In this document: positions 12,001 to 18,138 of the stretch, piece by piece
Position numbering within the stretch: the first letter of the stretch is position 1
Layout: each line of letters begins with the position of its first letter
From: Pseudomonas viridiflava
GTDB taxonomy: Bacteria > Pseudomonadota > Gammaproteobacteria > Pseudomonadales > Pseudomonadaceae
DNA: 64,000 nt
Assembly (NCBI RefSeq): GCF_900582195.1
Contig: NZ_UTHA01000016.1
Coordinates: forward strand, 1 to 64,000
Reading direction: 5' to 3'
Position numbers and translations under genes: made by a program
The notes under the pieces: model-generated
Seen by the model: only the letters and a program-made list of their open reading frames with translations
Database searches by the model: none
What the model was told of the DNA's origin: nothing

Positions 12001-12004
12001 GTAA
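2..12004 (+). CDS. cdiA: CdiA-type contact-dependent inhibition exoprotein, 5'-truncated by window edge
   Basis: Giant TpsA/filamentous-haemagglutinin-like surface protein. The frame is open from the first bases, so the true start, signal peptide and TPS domain lie upstream of the window. The first roughly 1,900 residues seen are imperfect repeats of about 20 residues with a recurrent LDN(R/S)xGG..SxG pattern, typical of the FHA beta-helix. A non-repetitive region and further haemagglutinin repeats follow. A hydrophobic pretoxin region runs into the VENN motif at bases 10970-10981. The roughly 340 residues after VENN form the toxin tip. Its last 130 residues contain GMPWENYLASELPAGSRLPP, FDFYD and ISAKTLD, with an E...D...(A)xK arrangement like PD-(D/E)XK nucleases; I recall similar tips in CdiA tRNases. 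The protein should be exported by a CdiB partner, not present here, and kill neighbours on contact. The tRNase assignment is by resemblance only. Confidence 0.9.
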   Translation, partial: PVYAGTALNVQTQGNLTNRQTLAARDSISLSAGGQLTNAGAIEAGVNADGSRNANGDLSITAQNLDNTGKSLIASRNLTVNTAQTLNNQGGTLSGQNIAVSGGMLDNRSGEILGDLGLNIDLSGVLDNRDGVLGSARTVFLKAAGLDNREAGALVSDGSLTARISGTLDNRDKGAISAKGAIDLQAGTLLNSEGKVIGNSTLALRGDMADNRGGVIQADQQLILNIAQLDNREKGVISGKAGLTYVGTRLDNSGGLVSAVGPVNLTAAEIQNAAGRIASQGDLLATIGLLQQQGGALVAQGNLSLTGKTLDNRNGGLVGTTKALTLSVDDVDNRRGEISSSLLMNVKGLRLDNGDGGKILSGSNIGLSVAKLINQSKGLIAATQGAITVTGTTLDNSGGNLSSLNGLVITLDDALTNSLGAISSDGTLTVNAARIDNSNGSLGSAGNLKLTSTGALLNQAGSINTDNALTLNSGSLDNSRKGVIYGQGLSLVETGGFDNSQGGKLTSGAALALKAGQVNNAAGRIASQQALDVSLTGLDQQGGELFSKTDLTLDLNHGQLNNQSGLINAPGTLLLKNLNGVSNQGGEISSQQAFTLAAHDLDNSNGKLLSQQGLTLRIAAALNNLKGVISGATLDSHSDSLDNHEGLISSRGELLLTTDKTLDNQLGTVIADGQLTVNADGLDNREGNITGKADASVQAKTVNNQKGQLIAIGVLKIEGDQLDNRQNGLLGSSEDMTLSVADLDNRGGEISSKGDLRVTGNKLDNSDGGKIFTGKALTLTVDEVLNRTKGLLDAGSQFNLQGRSLDNNGGQLLSQQGLLLNLTGAFDNTSGKVSSEGMLTVNSAQLTNVKGSLSSAADLTLDSETSVDNQGGQIVTDGVLVLNSASLDNRQQGTLSGKGAVTVITGAFDNSNGRLSSADTLNLTAGQVINGGDGSIGSQNALTASVSGLDQQGGKLFSNTQLSLDLNHGQLSNIGGLINAPGTLLLKQLNGVNNQGGTISSAEAFTLTAQSLDNSNGKLLSNQGLTLRIAAALDNVKGMIGAAAIDARAASLNNSSGNLVSRGDFDLTVDGLLRNDTKGLISAAQSMDITSAELNNRDSGLINSQGNLTLTATGLDSSDGGEVSASGDIDLKLTSLTQNGGRLVGDKGVTLDLANGDLDNQRGVLTAQGPLTLKRLREVSNQSGEISSNLGFELFARAVNNNSGKIISGEKLLLRGTELVNQKGLISGWQGLTVNADSLDNRNSGTLSSKFADVSVDLKGALLNSDAGAVVAQGNLNVKAGSLDNRNKGNLSSGAGQILTLGGALDNSQGLIFSGAALDIVSTAFSNAGGSINAEQAFTATATRLDNNGGQIASNAALTLNLSADLNNNAGKLASSGAMLIKGVTDLRNQNGKIASQNTLQVRTGTLDNSNKGTLAANEQLQITATGAVNNSADGLIFSQNAGVQLTAASLLNGKGSIQSEGALSLEVSGDFDNQSGKVIAQSGNVVVKAANIDNRGGTLSSIKGALEARTVGVLRNGFDLNNNRQGGIIQAQGLTLTALAGLNNNGGQISARAADLGITTAALDNSAGVVYSKGLLGVTGTSLENAGGQIAANRIDFGLSGALRNGTGVIESDTQLSVKAASVDNQNGRLRSLGNTGKTLFQIGGLLDNRNGVLETANVDMTLAVGGLLNAGGQLNHVGRGKFDISTANVIGAGGSIVTGGLLELNADSWSNSNVIQAGRLNVNVGQFSQTTSGKLLASDSLQIRGGNWTNDGLIASDGILDMQIGGTYTGSGRLTSQRGAYLSVGQMNVAAGGSFAVGATSTVNIGGQLTNAGRMTSSEDLTINAGSVANYGTLGAAQNLFINTPSLLNDRGLIFSGNNMTLGVSTLTNQHGDFYGLGDVVMGGYGSAARAAGVYNISGSMESGRGFTLNADVFENRTEGPTASVERKLVSGLIAASCGDCVGGTFNNFLATRETYQFFDTDTSASAMFNVGKDFTFTGGTFLNSKSTVAAGGNITITADSLKNIGAKSGTVEVTRQYNFEMGTGTTAQFMANVILPYNQRNNPDFPFVYYVIAPEGLIRKAIAKTVGSGIVIVDAETGENVGSRKYGRAMSGYTAGFETSTPSLYDPNNLMAIPSELAPFEKGVAVEKPVNSTGAADTNNSRNAVIQAGGNVSITATREVENSVIHQDYSSTGGTNKVANTSIGNSGTVVVRINSQLPPDLAQQQVNPLSLPGFSLPTGENGLFRLSGQGSSGVTAGNVGPAPTWTVGSESVNTQDHMVAASSGGPRNLFIDAPAPVSDSTRAVDTFHRTPSMVQAVASTVDAKVPESSVGTGKPGRGNDMKESIDTRPVTRVTGLPDTTAPSNPHKYLIETNPVLTDLKSFMSSDYLLEKLGYNSDQSAKRLGDGLYEQRLIQQAVTARTGQAFLDGQTSNEGMFKYLMNNAIASKDALNLSVGVGLTSQQVAALTHDIVWLEEHEVNGEKVLVPVVYLAQAQGRLGPTGALIAGNDVTLIAGENLDNVGTLKATNNLSATAGKDLVNSGSIEAGNRLDLLAANNIVNKAGGIIAGKDVSLTTRTGDVINERTITSMDDKYGTVTRHQDFADNAARIEAANDLTVDAAKDINVIGGVLKSGQDMTLNAGRDVNVASVQVNDSASLGWRGAVSSVTQLGADIDAGRDFKADAKRDISVIASEIDAKRDVTMSATDNVLISSAADEEHSRSANKRMSRQDDEVTQVSSTVNAGGNVTLKAGKDLDLIASRVSAGNEAYLAAGANLVLQSAEDSDYSFYSKTKKSSSKKTFQLDETSSVTNVASSVTSVGKNVLSAGNDLTIKGSNVVSEKAGVGLEAGNDVEILAVTDSSSARHERSQSKSSWGGLKSSKVQDQLAETQTTAVGSLISGDTIAVNAKRDATITGSALVSTNDLSVRAGGDLTINAAQNTFTRTELHKEKNRDLTGVLTANNLGIDDITGNQHLSISNQKHNGTMSQTTLTGSTIGSSKGNVSLIANGDLNVVASDLISTKDMSLRGSNVTIAAGMETSQQSTIDKSNSLAVGRVIGGAIIDTVNSIRSAVEAAQNADDPRLKAVKLAQAALAAYNLGGMASDANDQKTGFADKQGGTGSNGSLIKIGTELANTHSKSTSDYVSQTAKQSTVNAGGTLSIIANGSAAQNDGDLHIIGSSLKATATSLIANNDVIVESAQNTADWSNQNSNNRTAIGASFNIGQQNGFTIDLGAQVAKGTGSGSSVTQVNSTVDTDSLVIHSGGDTTLAGAQVRADTIKALIDGNLNIISRQDTETQKNKQGSGGFGASICIPPICYGAPVTASGNLAAGNMNSDYKAVTDQTGLFAGAGGYMVDVGKTTTLEGGLIASDATPDKNILITDRLITRDIKNVSEIDAQSAGISFSGGYGGAGAYGAVGGLYGISLNESDKSHTRSAVSEGTIIVRNPEGAQDLVGLNRDTENANERLDKPDEDGMKERIELVKSSIELVKGIGDAIAASKMEEAENPDSEAYKAARDKLNSSGVANPTPEEVSQQVQRDYGIGSSFQKASQAVAGIVQGILSGNIAAAIGGGAAPYLAQAVKQLTEGDDAANLMAHAVLGAVLAKVQGGSALAGAAGASAGEVVARLLYPDKSADQLTESEKQIVAALSTLAGGMSGALAGGSAFDAALGAGTAKNAVENNHLSDIERLSLKELQRKYAQLCSGASSSYCDGLSSDISKLIAKGFSVLKEEQLSEDNDFTRASVVTTTPGDVIVCGTSPNGYCVATDKTITTDQGEEWVLQPATFMQAIGWQVENEVVEAAAKARLLGVSNELYTAGCGGSGVIGIGCQAYTAAGGVNLVTEEAPATTERVVSGIEALLNVWGLGSSILGTGVKGTAGTLDRAKTGIEWGKGIQGQGMPWENYLASELPAGSRLPPNFKTFDFYDPSTGTAISAKTLDTTTAAKVGNPSQVYSSLKGNIDSVARFETYTLSNVPLDSSMITARELRVAVPGGTNSVQWVQINRAIKYGQSQGVKVIISSVK

Positions 12005-12502
12005 ATGAATCAGTTGAATAATAAGTCTTGGGCTTACGCTAAGTTTAATGAAGATTTTATTTTTATTGAGACCTACTCCGGCTATTTTAATTGTCTCCCG
12101 GATCCTGAAGGGAAGAGGTTTTTGCTGTCGCACACCGCTGAGAATAGCGAGTTGGGAGAGAGTGTTCTGGCGGCCTTGGCTGTTAGCCGGATGATTGATC
12201 CGAAGGAAAATCCAGAGTTTTTTGATATTAGAGGTCGCGTGGTCACTCAGTATAATGAGTGGGTAGCTAATCTAATGACAGAATTTGGTTATAAAACCAA
12301 GCGTGCACTGTTTAAGAATATGAAAAGCTGCTCAGTGGACGCCGTTAATGGGCTTGTAACGATACGCCCCAGTCATCATGAGAAGCTGGAGGCCTGGAGT
12401 GGAAAAGGAATAACTGAAAAAGATTGTGTCGTCGTGTCCTCTGATATTGCATTTGATGAAGTGGGCGCGGCACTTCGTTTGGCCTTTAGCCGTTGTACAT
12501 GA
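12005..12502 (+). CDS. cdiI: CdiI immunity protein for the adjacent CdiA toxin tip
   Basis: A 165-residue soluble acidic protein with no signal peptide or membrane segment. Its ATG follows the cdiA stop codon directly, with no spacer, the tight coupling expected for a cognate immunity gene. The gene is clearly AT-richer than the haemagglutinin repeats before it. That is common for CdiA-CT/CdiI pairs, which are swapped as a module. It resembles the CdiI family once called DUF1436 (small immunity proteins beside CdiA tRNases); this is from memory of the family. It is expected to bind the toxin tip in the cytoplasm and protect siblings. Confidence 0.8.
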   Translation: MNQLNNKSWAYAKFNEDFIFIETYSGYFNCLPDPEGKRFLLSHTAENSELGESVLAALAVSRMIDPKENPEFFDIRGRVVTQYNEWVANLMTEFGYKTKRALFKNMKSCSVDAVNGLVTIRPSHHEKLEAWSGKGITEKDCVVVSSDIAFDEVGAALRLAFSRCT

Positions 12503-12690
12503 GTCTGGAAGGATAAAAAATGCCCACAGCAGATCACCTCGGAGACGCGGCAAGACAAGCGTGATTGCGGGTGATGTTGCACTCTCGCTGGACGCTAGTG
12601 TTTACGCGTATCGTTCATAGGGTGCGCAAAATCGCACCGGAGTCGAAAAGCCGCCGTTCAGGGGTAACGTTCACTCGCCGACAAGCGCAA

Positions 12691-12729
12691 AAAAAGGGCG
12701 AATTCAAATCGATGAATTCGCCCCTTTTA
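12691..12729. terminator. Bidirectional rho-independent terminator
   Basis: Perfect 10-bp stem GGGCGAATTC / GAATTCGCCC (12696-12705 and 12714-12723) with an 8-nt loop, A-run on the left and T-run on the right. It lies between cdiI and the minus-strand oxidoreductase remnant and could end transcription from both sides. Confidence 0.75.
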
Positions 12730-12752
12730 TTGCCGCTCAATCAGCAGAAAAC

Positions 12753-13040
12753 TCACCGAAACCCCGGCACCACATGCTTGATAAACAACTCCAGCGACTT
12801 CTTCTCCTCATGCGGCAAGCTGTTGTCACACCAGAAACTGAACTCATCCACCCCCAATTCCTGGTAGTACTTGATCCGTGGAATGATCTCTTCCGGCGTA
12901 CCAATCATCGCCGTCTTGTGCAAACTATCCAGCTCAAACTCCGGACGCCCGACAAACTTCTCTTCCGGGCTCGGCGCGAGGAAACCGTTGACCGGCGTTT
13001 CCTTTTTGCCAAACCACGCATCGAACGTGCGATAGAGGTA
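12753..13040 (-). pseudogene. 3' remnant of an LLM-class flavin-dependent oxidoreductase
   Basis: Reading the minus strand from 13040 gives YLYRTFDAWFGKKETPVNGF, then PEEKFVGRPEFELD, then a conserved C-terminal end HVVPGFR and a TGA stop at 12753-12755. This matches the C-terminal quarter of bacterial-luciferase-like (LLM) flavin-dependent oxidoreductases. The upstream three quarters are missing: coding similarity ends exactly where a palindromic repeat (13041-13095) begins. I infer a truncated, non-functional gene whose 5' part was lost when the region was rearranged, possibly with the arrival of the CDI tip. The start coordinate is the limit of recognisable similarity, not a start codon. 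Confidence 0.7.
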
Positions 13041-13095
13041 AATGGGGGACAGACCACGTTTAGAAAGTGCTCCGAAAACGTAGTCTGTCCCCGTT
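13041..13095. repeat. Palindromic repeat, GGGGACAGAC type
   Basis: Inverted arms GGGGACAGACcACGTTT and AAACGTaGTCTGTCCCC separated by about 17 nt. It abuts the break point of the oxidoreductase remnant. This looks like a dispersed Pseudomonas palindrome of the REP/RAYT class; the assignment is from memory. Confidence 0.6.
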
Positions 13096-13123
13096 TTACT
13101 TCCCGCCCTTCCTCAATCAAAAT

Positions 13124-13197
13124 CAAAAAGATCGCAGCCTTCGGCAGCTCCTACAGGAGTTATGTGTAGGAGTTGCCGAAGGCTGCGATCTTTTGCT
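13124..13197. repeat. REP inverted pair (GTAGGAGCTGCCGAAGGCTGCGATC family)
   Basis: Two inverted copies of a 25-30-nt palindromic unit (13125-13154 and 13166-13196) with T-runs outside. They lie immediately after the batD stop codon and may serve as its transcription end. The same family recurs at 32040 and 41175. Confidence 0.8.
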
Positions 13198-13198
13198 T

Positions 13199-14836
13199 TT
13201 ACTTCGGATAAAGCGGCGGCAACCCGCTATCACCCACAGGATCCTGCACCCGTTCCGCCGCCGGAATCGTGCGGATCGCCCGCCACAAATCCTCACCCTG
13301 CCAATGCTGCCCCGTCTCGCTGTACAGCGCCCCATTCAGCCCGTCCAGCGCATCCGACAACGGCACAAACCGCGCCGCCATATCCGCCAATGTCTCCGGC
13401 TGCTGACGCGCCCAGGCATCCAGTGCCTGCCGCGTCGCTTGCGGGTCATTGGCCTGGCTCGCACGCTTGATGTCATCCATCAACGTGCGTGGGCTCGGGC
13501 CGGTTTGTGCGGCGCGATGCACCGCTGGTTGCCAGCGTGCGCGCCACCACAGGCCGAAGCCGAGCAGGGTGGTGCAGGCGAGGATCAGTGTGCTGAGTTT
13601 CCACCACCACAACACGTCGTTATCGACGGCGCTCACTTGCAGGTTGCCGGCCGGGGTGTCGACTTGCAGGCTCGGGTTGTTGGCCACTTGCAGGGTACGC
13701 GCGGGCAGGCTGCTGTGTTCCAGATGGTCTTCGAAGGTGTTCCACCAGACTACGTCTACCGTCGGCAATTCGATGGCGCCGCTGCGACTTGGCACCAGCG
13801 CTTCGCGTTCTTCACGGTTGCCGACAATGCCACGGTCGGTGCTCTGGTTGCTCAGCACCGGTTGGTCGGGGTAGCGACGCAGGCCGTTGACGTCGGTGGC
13901 GGGCAGCGCTGGCAGTTGCGAGGCGGCCAGGCCTTCGACTTTCAACGTCAGGCTGCGGGTCAGGGAGTCGCCGACCTGAGTGTGTTCCGGTTCCGGGTTC
14001 CAGCTTTCGCTGAGGCTCAGGCTGCGCGCGGGTAGCCATGGCGCGTCGACCGGGTAGGTCAGCGGTTTGGGTTTGACCGTCAGGGGGATTTCGGACGAAC
14101 TGACGCGCATCAGTTTGCCCGGTTTCGGCCCTTGCGCATTCGCGTCCTGAGACGGCTGCGTATCGACCAGTGTGGCGCTGAAGGTCTGCGGCGCAATGGT
14201 CAGCAAACCGCTGTGCTGCGGGTAGATCGCGTAGCGCATCTCGATCACGCCATGGCGCACACCGTTGAGGTCTTTTTCGTAGGTGCGCGTGTCGCCGAGT
14301 TGCTCGATGCGGGCATCGGCGATTTGCAGTGGGGTCAGGCTGCTGTCGTCGTACAGCGACACCGAATGGTAGATGCGCAAGGTCAGGATCGCCTGCGCCT
14401 GCACATAGACGCTGGACTGGTCGAGGCTGGCTTCGATGAACACCGGATCAAGGCTGTTCTTGTTCTCGCGAGTGTCGCTTTCGACCACTTGCACGGTGAT
14501 CGGCTGGCTCTGCGCGTCGCCCAGTTGCAGCGGCGGGATCACCACGCTGCCGTTCTCTTTCGGCAGCAGGGTGATGATCCAGCGCGTGGTCGCGCGGTTG
14601 TCGCCATTGAGGGTGTTGAGCTGGTTGACCTGCCGCGTGCCACGCACTTCGAACAACGCTTCCAGCGCGGTCAGGTCGGGTTTGCCGAACTGCGTGACAT
14701 CGCTGGTTTCGAGGGTGAGTTCGACCGTCTCGCCGGAGTTCAGGCGACTGCGATCCACACTGGCGGTCAGCTCGGCCGCCTGGGCGGTGGCCGTGCAGAG
14801 CAGCAGGGGCAGCAAGAGAGCGGTGAAGCGGGTCAT
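13199..14836 (-). CDS. batD: BatD-like protein (oxygen tolerance / aerotolerance family)
   Basis: A 545-residue protein. I start at the ATG at 14836 because it gives a clean signal peptide (MTRFTALLLPLLLCTATAQA) and overlaps the upstream stop by ATGA; an in-frame start further up would add an unlikely 31-residue tail. The periplasmic part has repeated beta-rich segments typical of BatD. One membrane helix near residue 420 (WWKLSTLILACTTLLGFGLW) precedes a cytoplasmic tail. It is the last gene of the moxR-bat cluster. Such proteins are thought to act with the VWA proteins BatA/BatB in envelope stress tolerance; the biochemical role is unsettled. Confidence 0.88.
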   Translation of the reverse strand: MTRFTALLLPLLLCTATAQAAELTASVDRSRLNSGETVELTLETSDVTQFGKPDLTALEALFEVRGTRQVNQLNTLNGDNRATTRWIITLLPKENGSVVIPPLQLGDAQSQPITVQVVESDTRENKNSLDPVFIEASLDQSSVYVQAQAILTLRIYHSVSLYDDSSLTPLQIADARIEQLGDTRTYEKDLNGVRHGVIEMRYAIYPQHSGLLTIAPQTFSATLVDTQPSQDANAQGPKPGKLMRVSSSEIPLTVKPKPLTYPVDAPWLPARSLSLSESWNPEPEHTQVGDSLTRSLTLKVEGLAASQLPALPATDVNGLRRYPDQPVLSNQSTDRGIVGNREEREALVPSRSGAIELPTVDVVWWNTFEDHLEHSSLPARTLQVANNPSLQVDTPAGNLQVSAVDNDVLWWWKLSTLILACTTLLGFGLWWRARWQPAVHRAAQTGPSPRTLMDDIKRASQANDPQATRQALDAWARQQPETLADMAARFVPLSDALDGLNGALYSETGQHWQGEDLWRAIRTIPAAERVQDPVGDSGLPPLYPK

Positions 14837-16572
14837 CGAGTGTTTTCCTGATCCTGATGTTGTTGCTGTTCGTACCAGAATTTGCGTCGCAGCAGTTCGC
14901 CCGGGTCGTCCGGGATCTTGCCCAGCCATTGTTCCAGTGCCTGACGTTGCTCGCCTTCGAGGTTGTTTTCGCTCGGGCGCAGCGTCGGCACGGTGTCCGT
15001 TTGTTCTTCCTCGTCGCTGCCCGGCACTTCGTTGGGGCCTGGTTGCGGCGGTGTAGTCGGTGGCGGTTCGCTGGCCGACTCGGCCGGTTGCGCCTCGCTC
15101 TGGGTTTCACTTTTTACTGCCGGCGGCGGTGCGGTCGCTGGCGGTGGTTCGTCGCCCGGCAGACTTTGCTGTTCGCTCGGTTGGGTGTCCGGCTCGGCGG
15201 GCGGCGGCGTGTTTTTCTGTTTGAGCAGATTTTCCACCAGCGCCTTGTTGGTCTGCGCCGGGCGCAAATCCGGTTGCCGTTCCAGGGCCTGCTCATAAGC
15301 GTCTATTGCCGCTTCCAGCTCACCGCTTTTCGCCAGCGCGTTGCCACGATTGTAGTGGGCACGGGCATCGCTGCCCTCGGCAAAGCGCTGGGCGGCGCCA
15401 CTGTAGTCGCCGGCTTCGTACAACGCCACCCCTTGCCACTGGTGATCGTCAAAATGCTGTGCGGCTTCGGCCGGGCGTTTTTGTTTGAGCAGGTGCAGGC
15501 CCTGTTGATCAGGGCGCAGCCACAAATCCTCAAAGTCAAAAGCGTAGCTCGGCTGTGGCAAGCAAAACAGCAACGGCAGGCAGAACAACCAGCCGCGTCG
15601 CCCGGCGCACGCCGCGAGCAGCAACAGCGGCAACAGCAGCCAGTAACCTTGATCGGCCCAGGTATCGAGGCGTACGGTCTGGCCGTCGTCGCGCAGACTG
15701 CGCGGGCCGTTGAGCAGGCCTAGCGCGTCAAGATCCGCTTCGTCGAGACGGGCAGGGTGGTATTCGCCGCCGACAATGTTGAGAAAAGCACTCAATGCCG
15801 GACTGTCGAGCTGCGGCACGCGGATCGCGCCTTGTTCGTCCTTGAGGAAACTGCCGTCCTCTTGAGCGATTGGCGCACCTTCGGCAGTGCCGACGCCGAG
15901 CATCAACAGCTGTGCCGATTGCCCACTGAGTGCGCGGCGAATGCCTTGGCGTTCCTGTTCATCAAGCGACGAGCCGATCAATAGAATCCGCCCCTGACCG
16001 AGCGCGCCTTGTTTGAGCAAGGCCAGCGCTTTGCTTACGGCGAGATCGGCGCGATGGCCGCTTTCCGGCATCAGCGAAGGCTTGAGCGCATCGAGCAGGT
16101 TGCGACTGGTCGCCAAGTCATCTGAAAGCGGTACCAGCGTGTGCGCGCTGCCGGCGTAGACGACGATTGCAGTCTGCGCATCGCTGCGTGCCTGCAACAG
16201 GTCGAAGAGCTTGCGCCGTGCCTGTTCCAGTCGCGTCGGTGGCGAGTCGGTGGCGAGCATTTCCGGAGTCAGTTCCAGCACCACCACCAACGGGTCGGCG
16301 GGCTTCTGGCTGGTCTGTTCGACGCGCTCCCAACTCGGCCCGAGCAGCGCCAGAACCGTCAGCAACCACGCCACGCCCAGGGCGATCCACGGCAATTTGC
16401 TGTCACGACCGTTACCGCCGCTAAGCAGGGCGGCATGAAACGCCGGCGGCAGAATCATCTGCCAGCGTCCGGCGCGTTTCTGCCGGTGCCAGAGTTGCCA
16501 GATCAGCCAGCCGAGCAGCGGCAATAGCAGCAGCCACCAAGGACGGAACCAGTGCGGCCAGAGCGCGATCAT
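14833..16572 (-). CDS. batB: BatB/BatC-type VWA and TPR membrane protein
   Basis: A 579-residue fusion. Two N-terminal membrane helices (residues 10-27 and about 62-80) precede a von Willebrand A domain (about 90-280), then another hydrophobic segment near 320-345, TPR repeats (YNRGNALAKSGELEAAIDAY is a canonical unit), and a Pro/Glu/Gln-rich tail. The VWA metal site appears degenerate: where DxSxS is expected the sequence is LVVVLELTPEMLATD. It probably works as a scaffold with BatA rather than through its own MIDAS. It overlaps batA and batD by four bases (ATGA) on each side, so it is translationally coupled in one operon. Confidence 0.88.
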   Translation of the reverse strand: MIALWPHWFRPWWLLLLPLLGWLIWQLWHRQKRAGRWQMILPPAFHAALLSGGNGRDSKLPWIALGVAWLLTVLALLGPSWERVEQTSQKPADPLVVVLELTPEMLATDSPPTRLEQARRKLFDLLQARSDAQTAIVVYAGSAHTLVPLSDDLATSRNLLDALKPSLMPESGHRADLAVSKALALLKQGALGQGRILLIGSSLDEQERQGIRRALSGQSAQLLMLGVGTAEGAPIAQEDGSFLKDEQGAIRVPQLDSPALSAFLNIVGGEYHPARLDEADLDALGLLNGPRSLRDDGQTVRLDTWADQGYWLLLPLLLLAACAGRRGWLFCLPLLFCLPQPSYAFDFEDLWLRPDQQGLHLLKQKRPAEAAQHFDDHQWQGVALYEAGDYSGAAQRFAEGSDARAHYNRGNALAKSGELEAAIDAYEQALERQPDLRPAQTNKALVENLLKQKNTPPPAEPDTQPSEQQSLPGDEPPPATAPPPAVKSETQSEAQPAESASEPPPTTPPQPGPNEVPGSDEEEQTDTVPTLRPSENNLEGEQRQALEQWLGKIPDDPGELLRRKFWYEQQQHQDQENTR

Positions 16573-17648
16573 CGGCGCCTCCGCAGACGCAGGCGTTTGA
16601 GGCGCTCGCGCCAGTCAGGCAGCGGACTTTGCAGATACAGCTCCTTGGTGAACAGGCGTTGCAACGGGTTGTCCGGCCACAATTCACGGGTGACCAGCAA
16701 CAGGCTCAACCACAGCGCCAACGCCAGTGGCCAGTGATACAAGGCTTGCGCGGGGCGGGCCTGGGTTGGTTGCTGGGTGACCGGTTCGAGTTGATCGAGA
16801 GTGTCCTTGATTGCTTGCAGTTCTTTGCCGTCGTGGGCACGGAAATACTGGCCGCCGGTGACTTCGGCGATGGCTTTGAGCGCCGGTTCGTCGAGGTCCA
16901 GACTCGGATTGACGCCGAGCAGGCCGGTTGAACCGCTGTCCTCGGGATTGGCGCCGATGCCGATCGGATAGATTTTTACGCCTTCGCTGGCGGCCAGTTT
17001 TGCCGCCGTCAGCGGATCGATTTCGCCGCCATTGTTGGCGCCGTCAGTGACCAGAATCAGCACACGGCTTTGCGCGGGACGCAGGCGCAGGCGTTTCAGC
17101 GCCAGACCGATAGCATCGCCAATCGCGGTGTTCTTCCCGGCAATGCCGATCCGTGCTTCGTCAAGCCAGACGCGCACGGTGTGGCGATCAAAGGTCAGCG
17201 GTGCTTGCAGATAGGCCTGACTGCCAAACAGGATCAGGCCGACACGGTCGCCATCGCGGCTTTCAAGGAAATCACCGAGCAGATGCTGCACCAGCGTCAG
17301 GCGACTGACTTCTTCGTCCTGCCACTGCATATCCGGGAAGTCCATCGAGCCGGAGACATCCACCGCCACCAATAGATCTCGCCCACTGGCAGCAATCGGC
17401 AACGGTTCGCCGAGCCATTGCGGGCGGGCGGCGGCGGTCAGCAGCAATAGCCACAACAGCATGAATGGCGCCTGTTGCCGCCACGCGGGCAGATTGGCGC
17501 GAGCGCGACGGCGGGCGAGGCCTTCCAGATCGGCGAGGAAACTCACTTTCAGGGCTGGCTCGCCGCTGTCCGCGACCGGCAGCACCAGACGCATCAGCCA
17601 CGGCAGCGGCACCAGCACAAAGATCCACGGCCAGGCGAACTCAAACAT
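16569..17648 (-). CDS. batA: BatA-like VWA domain membrane protein
   Basis: A 359-residue protein with N-terminal hydrophobic segments (residues 5-22 and about 60-75), a VWA domain (about 85-280) and a C-terminal membrane helix (WPLALALWLSLLLVTRELW). The MIDAS motif is intact: LLVAVDVSGSMDF supplies DxSxS, and LILVTDGANNGG supplies the later aspartate. It is the metal-binding VWA partner of the degenerate BatB encoded next. The start overlaps the DUF4381 gene by eight bases. The cluster order (MoxR ATPase, DUF58, DUF4381, BatA, BatB, BatD) is the standard proteobacterial one, in which MoxR is thought to act on VWA proteins. Confidence 0.9.
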   Translation of the reverse strand: MFEFAWPWIFVLVPLPWLMRLVLPVADSGEPALKVSFLADLEGLARRRARANLPAWRQQAPFMLLWLLLLTAAARPQWLGEPLPIAASGRDLLVAVDVSGSMDFPDMQWQDEEVSRLTLVQHLLGDFLESRDGDRVGLILFGSQAYLQAPLTFDRHTVRVWLDEARIGIAGKNTAIGDAIGLALKRLRLRPAQSRVLILVTDGANNGGEIDPLTAAKLAASEGVKIYPIGIGANPEDSGSTGLLGVNPSLDLDEPALKAIAEVTGGQYFRAHDGKELQAIKDTLDQLEPVTQQPTQARPAQALYHWPLALALWLSLLLVTRELWPDNPLQRLFTKELYLQSPLPDWRERLKRLRLRRRR

Positions 17649-18138
17649 GTTTGCGAATCCACGTGTCGACAGCCTGGGTCAGGCCGGCTATGGCTTTGTC
17701 ATCGAGTTTGCACTCCGGTTTATAGGCGCCTTCGACCAGCACCATCCAGCGCGTCAGGCCCGCCGCCGGGCAGCGGTTATCGAGGAACGCCAACCATTTT
17801 CGTCCGTTGAGGGTGTGGCTCTGGCTGTACGGATAATGGTTGCGGCACAGGCGTTTGAGCAGACCGTTGAGTTGCTGCAGCCAGGCCCCGGCCGGGGCGC
17901 CGTCGTAGGGTTTGGGCATTTGCGCCAGTTCGGCGAGCGCGGCGATGCGCACCGGATCGAGCGGCTGTTCGGCACGTACAACCGGGCGTTTCTTCATCGG
18001 GATGAAACGGCGCAGGCGCCACACGGCAAAACCCAGCAGCGGCAATAACAGAAGCAGCAGCCACCAACCCGGCGCCGGCGGCCAGAAGGCAATCGGTGGC
18101 GGCGAGATCAGCGGTTGCAATTGTTCGAGGCCGTTCAT
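17641..18138 (-). CDS. DUF4381 small membrane protein of the moxR-bat cluster
   Basis: A 165-residue protein with one N-terminal transmembrane helix (about 22-42, WWLLLLLLPLLGFAVWRL) and a basic, mainly helical cytoplasmic domain. It overlaps the DUF58 gene by four bases and batA by eight. This size, topology and position match DUF4381 proteins, which occur almost only in moxR/VWA clusters. No enzymatic motif is visible. It is probably an adaptor between the DUF58 protein and the membrane VWA proteins; that role is inference. Confidence 0.85.
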   Translation of the reverse strand: MNGLEQLQPLISPPPIAFWPPAPGWWLLLLLLPLLGFAVWRLRRFIPMKKRPVVRAEQPLDPVRIAALAELAQMPKPYDGAPAGAWLQQLNGLLKRLCRNHYPYSQSHTLNGRKWLAFLDNRCPAAGLTRWMVLVEGAYKPECKLDDKAIAGLTQAVDTWIRKHV

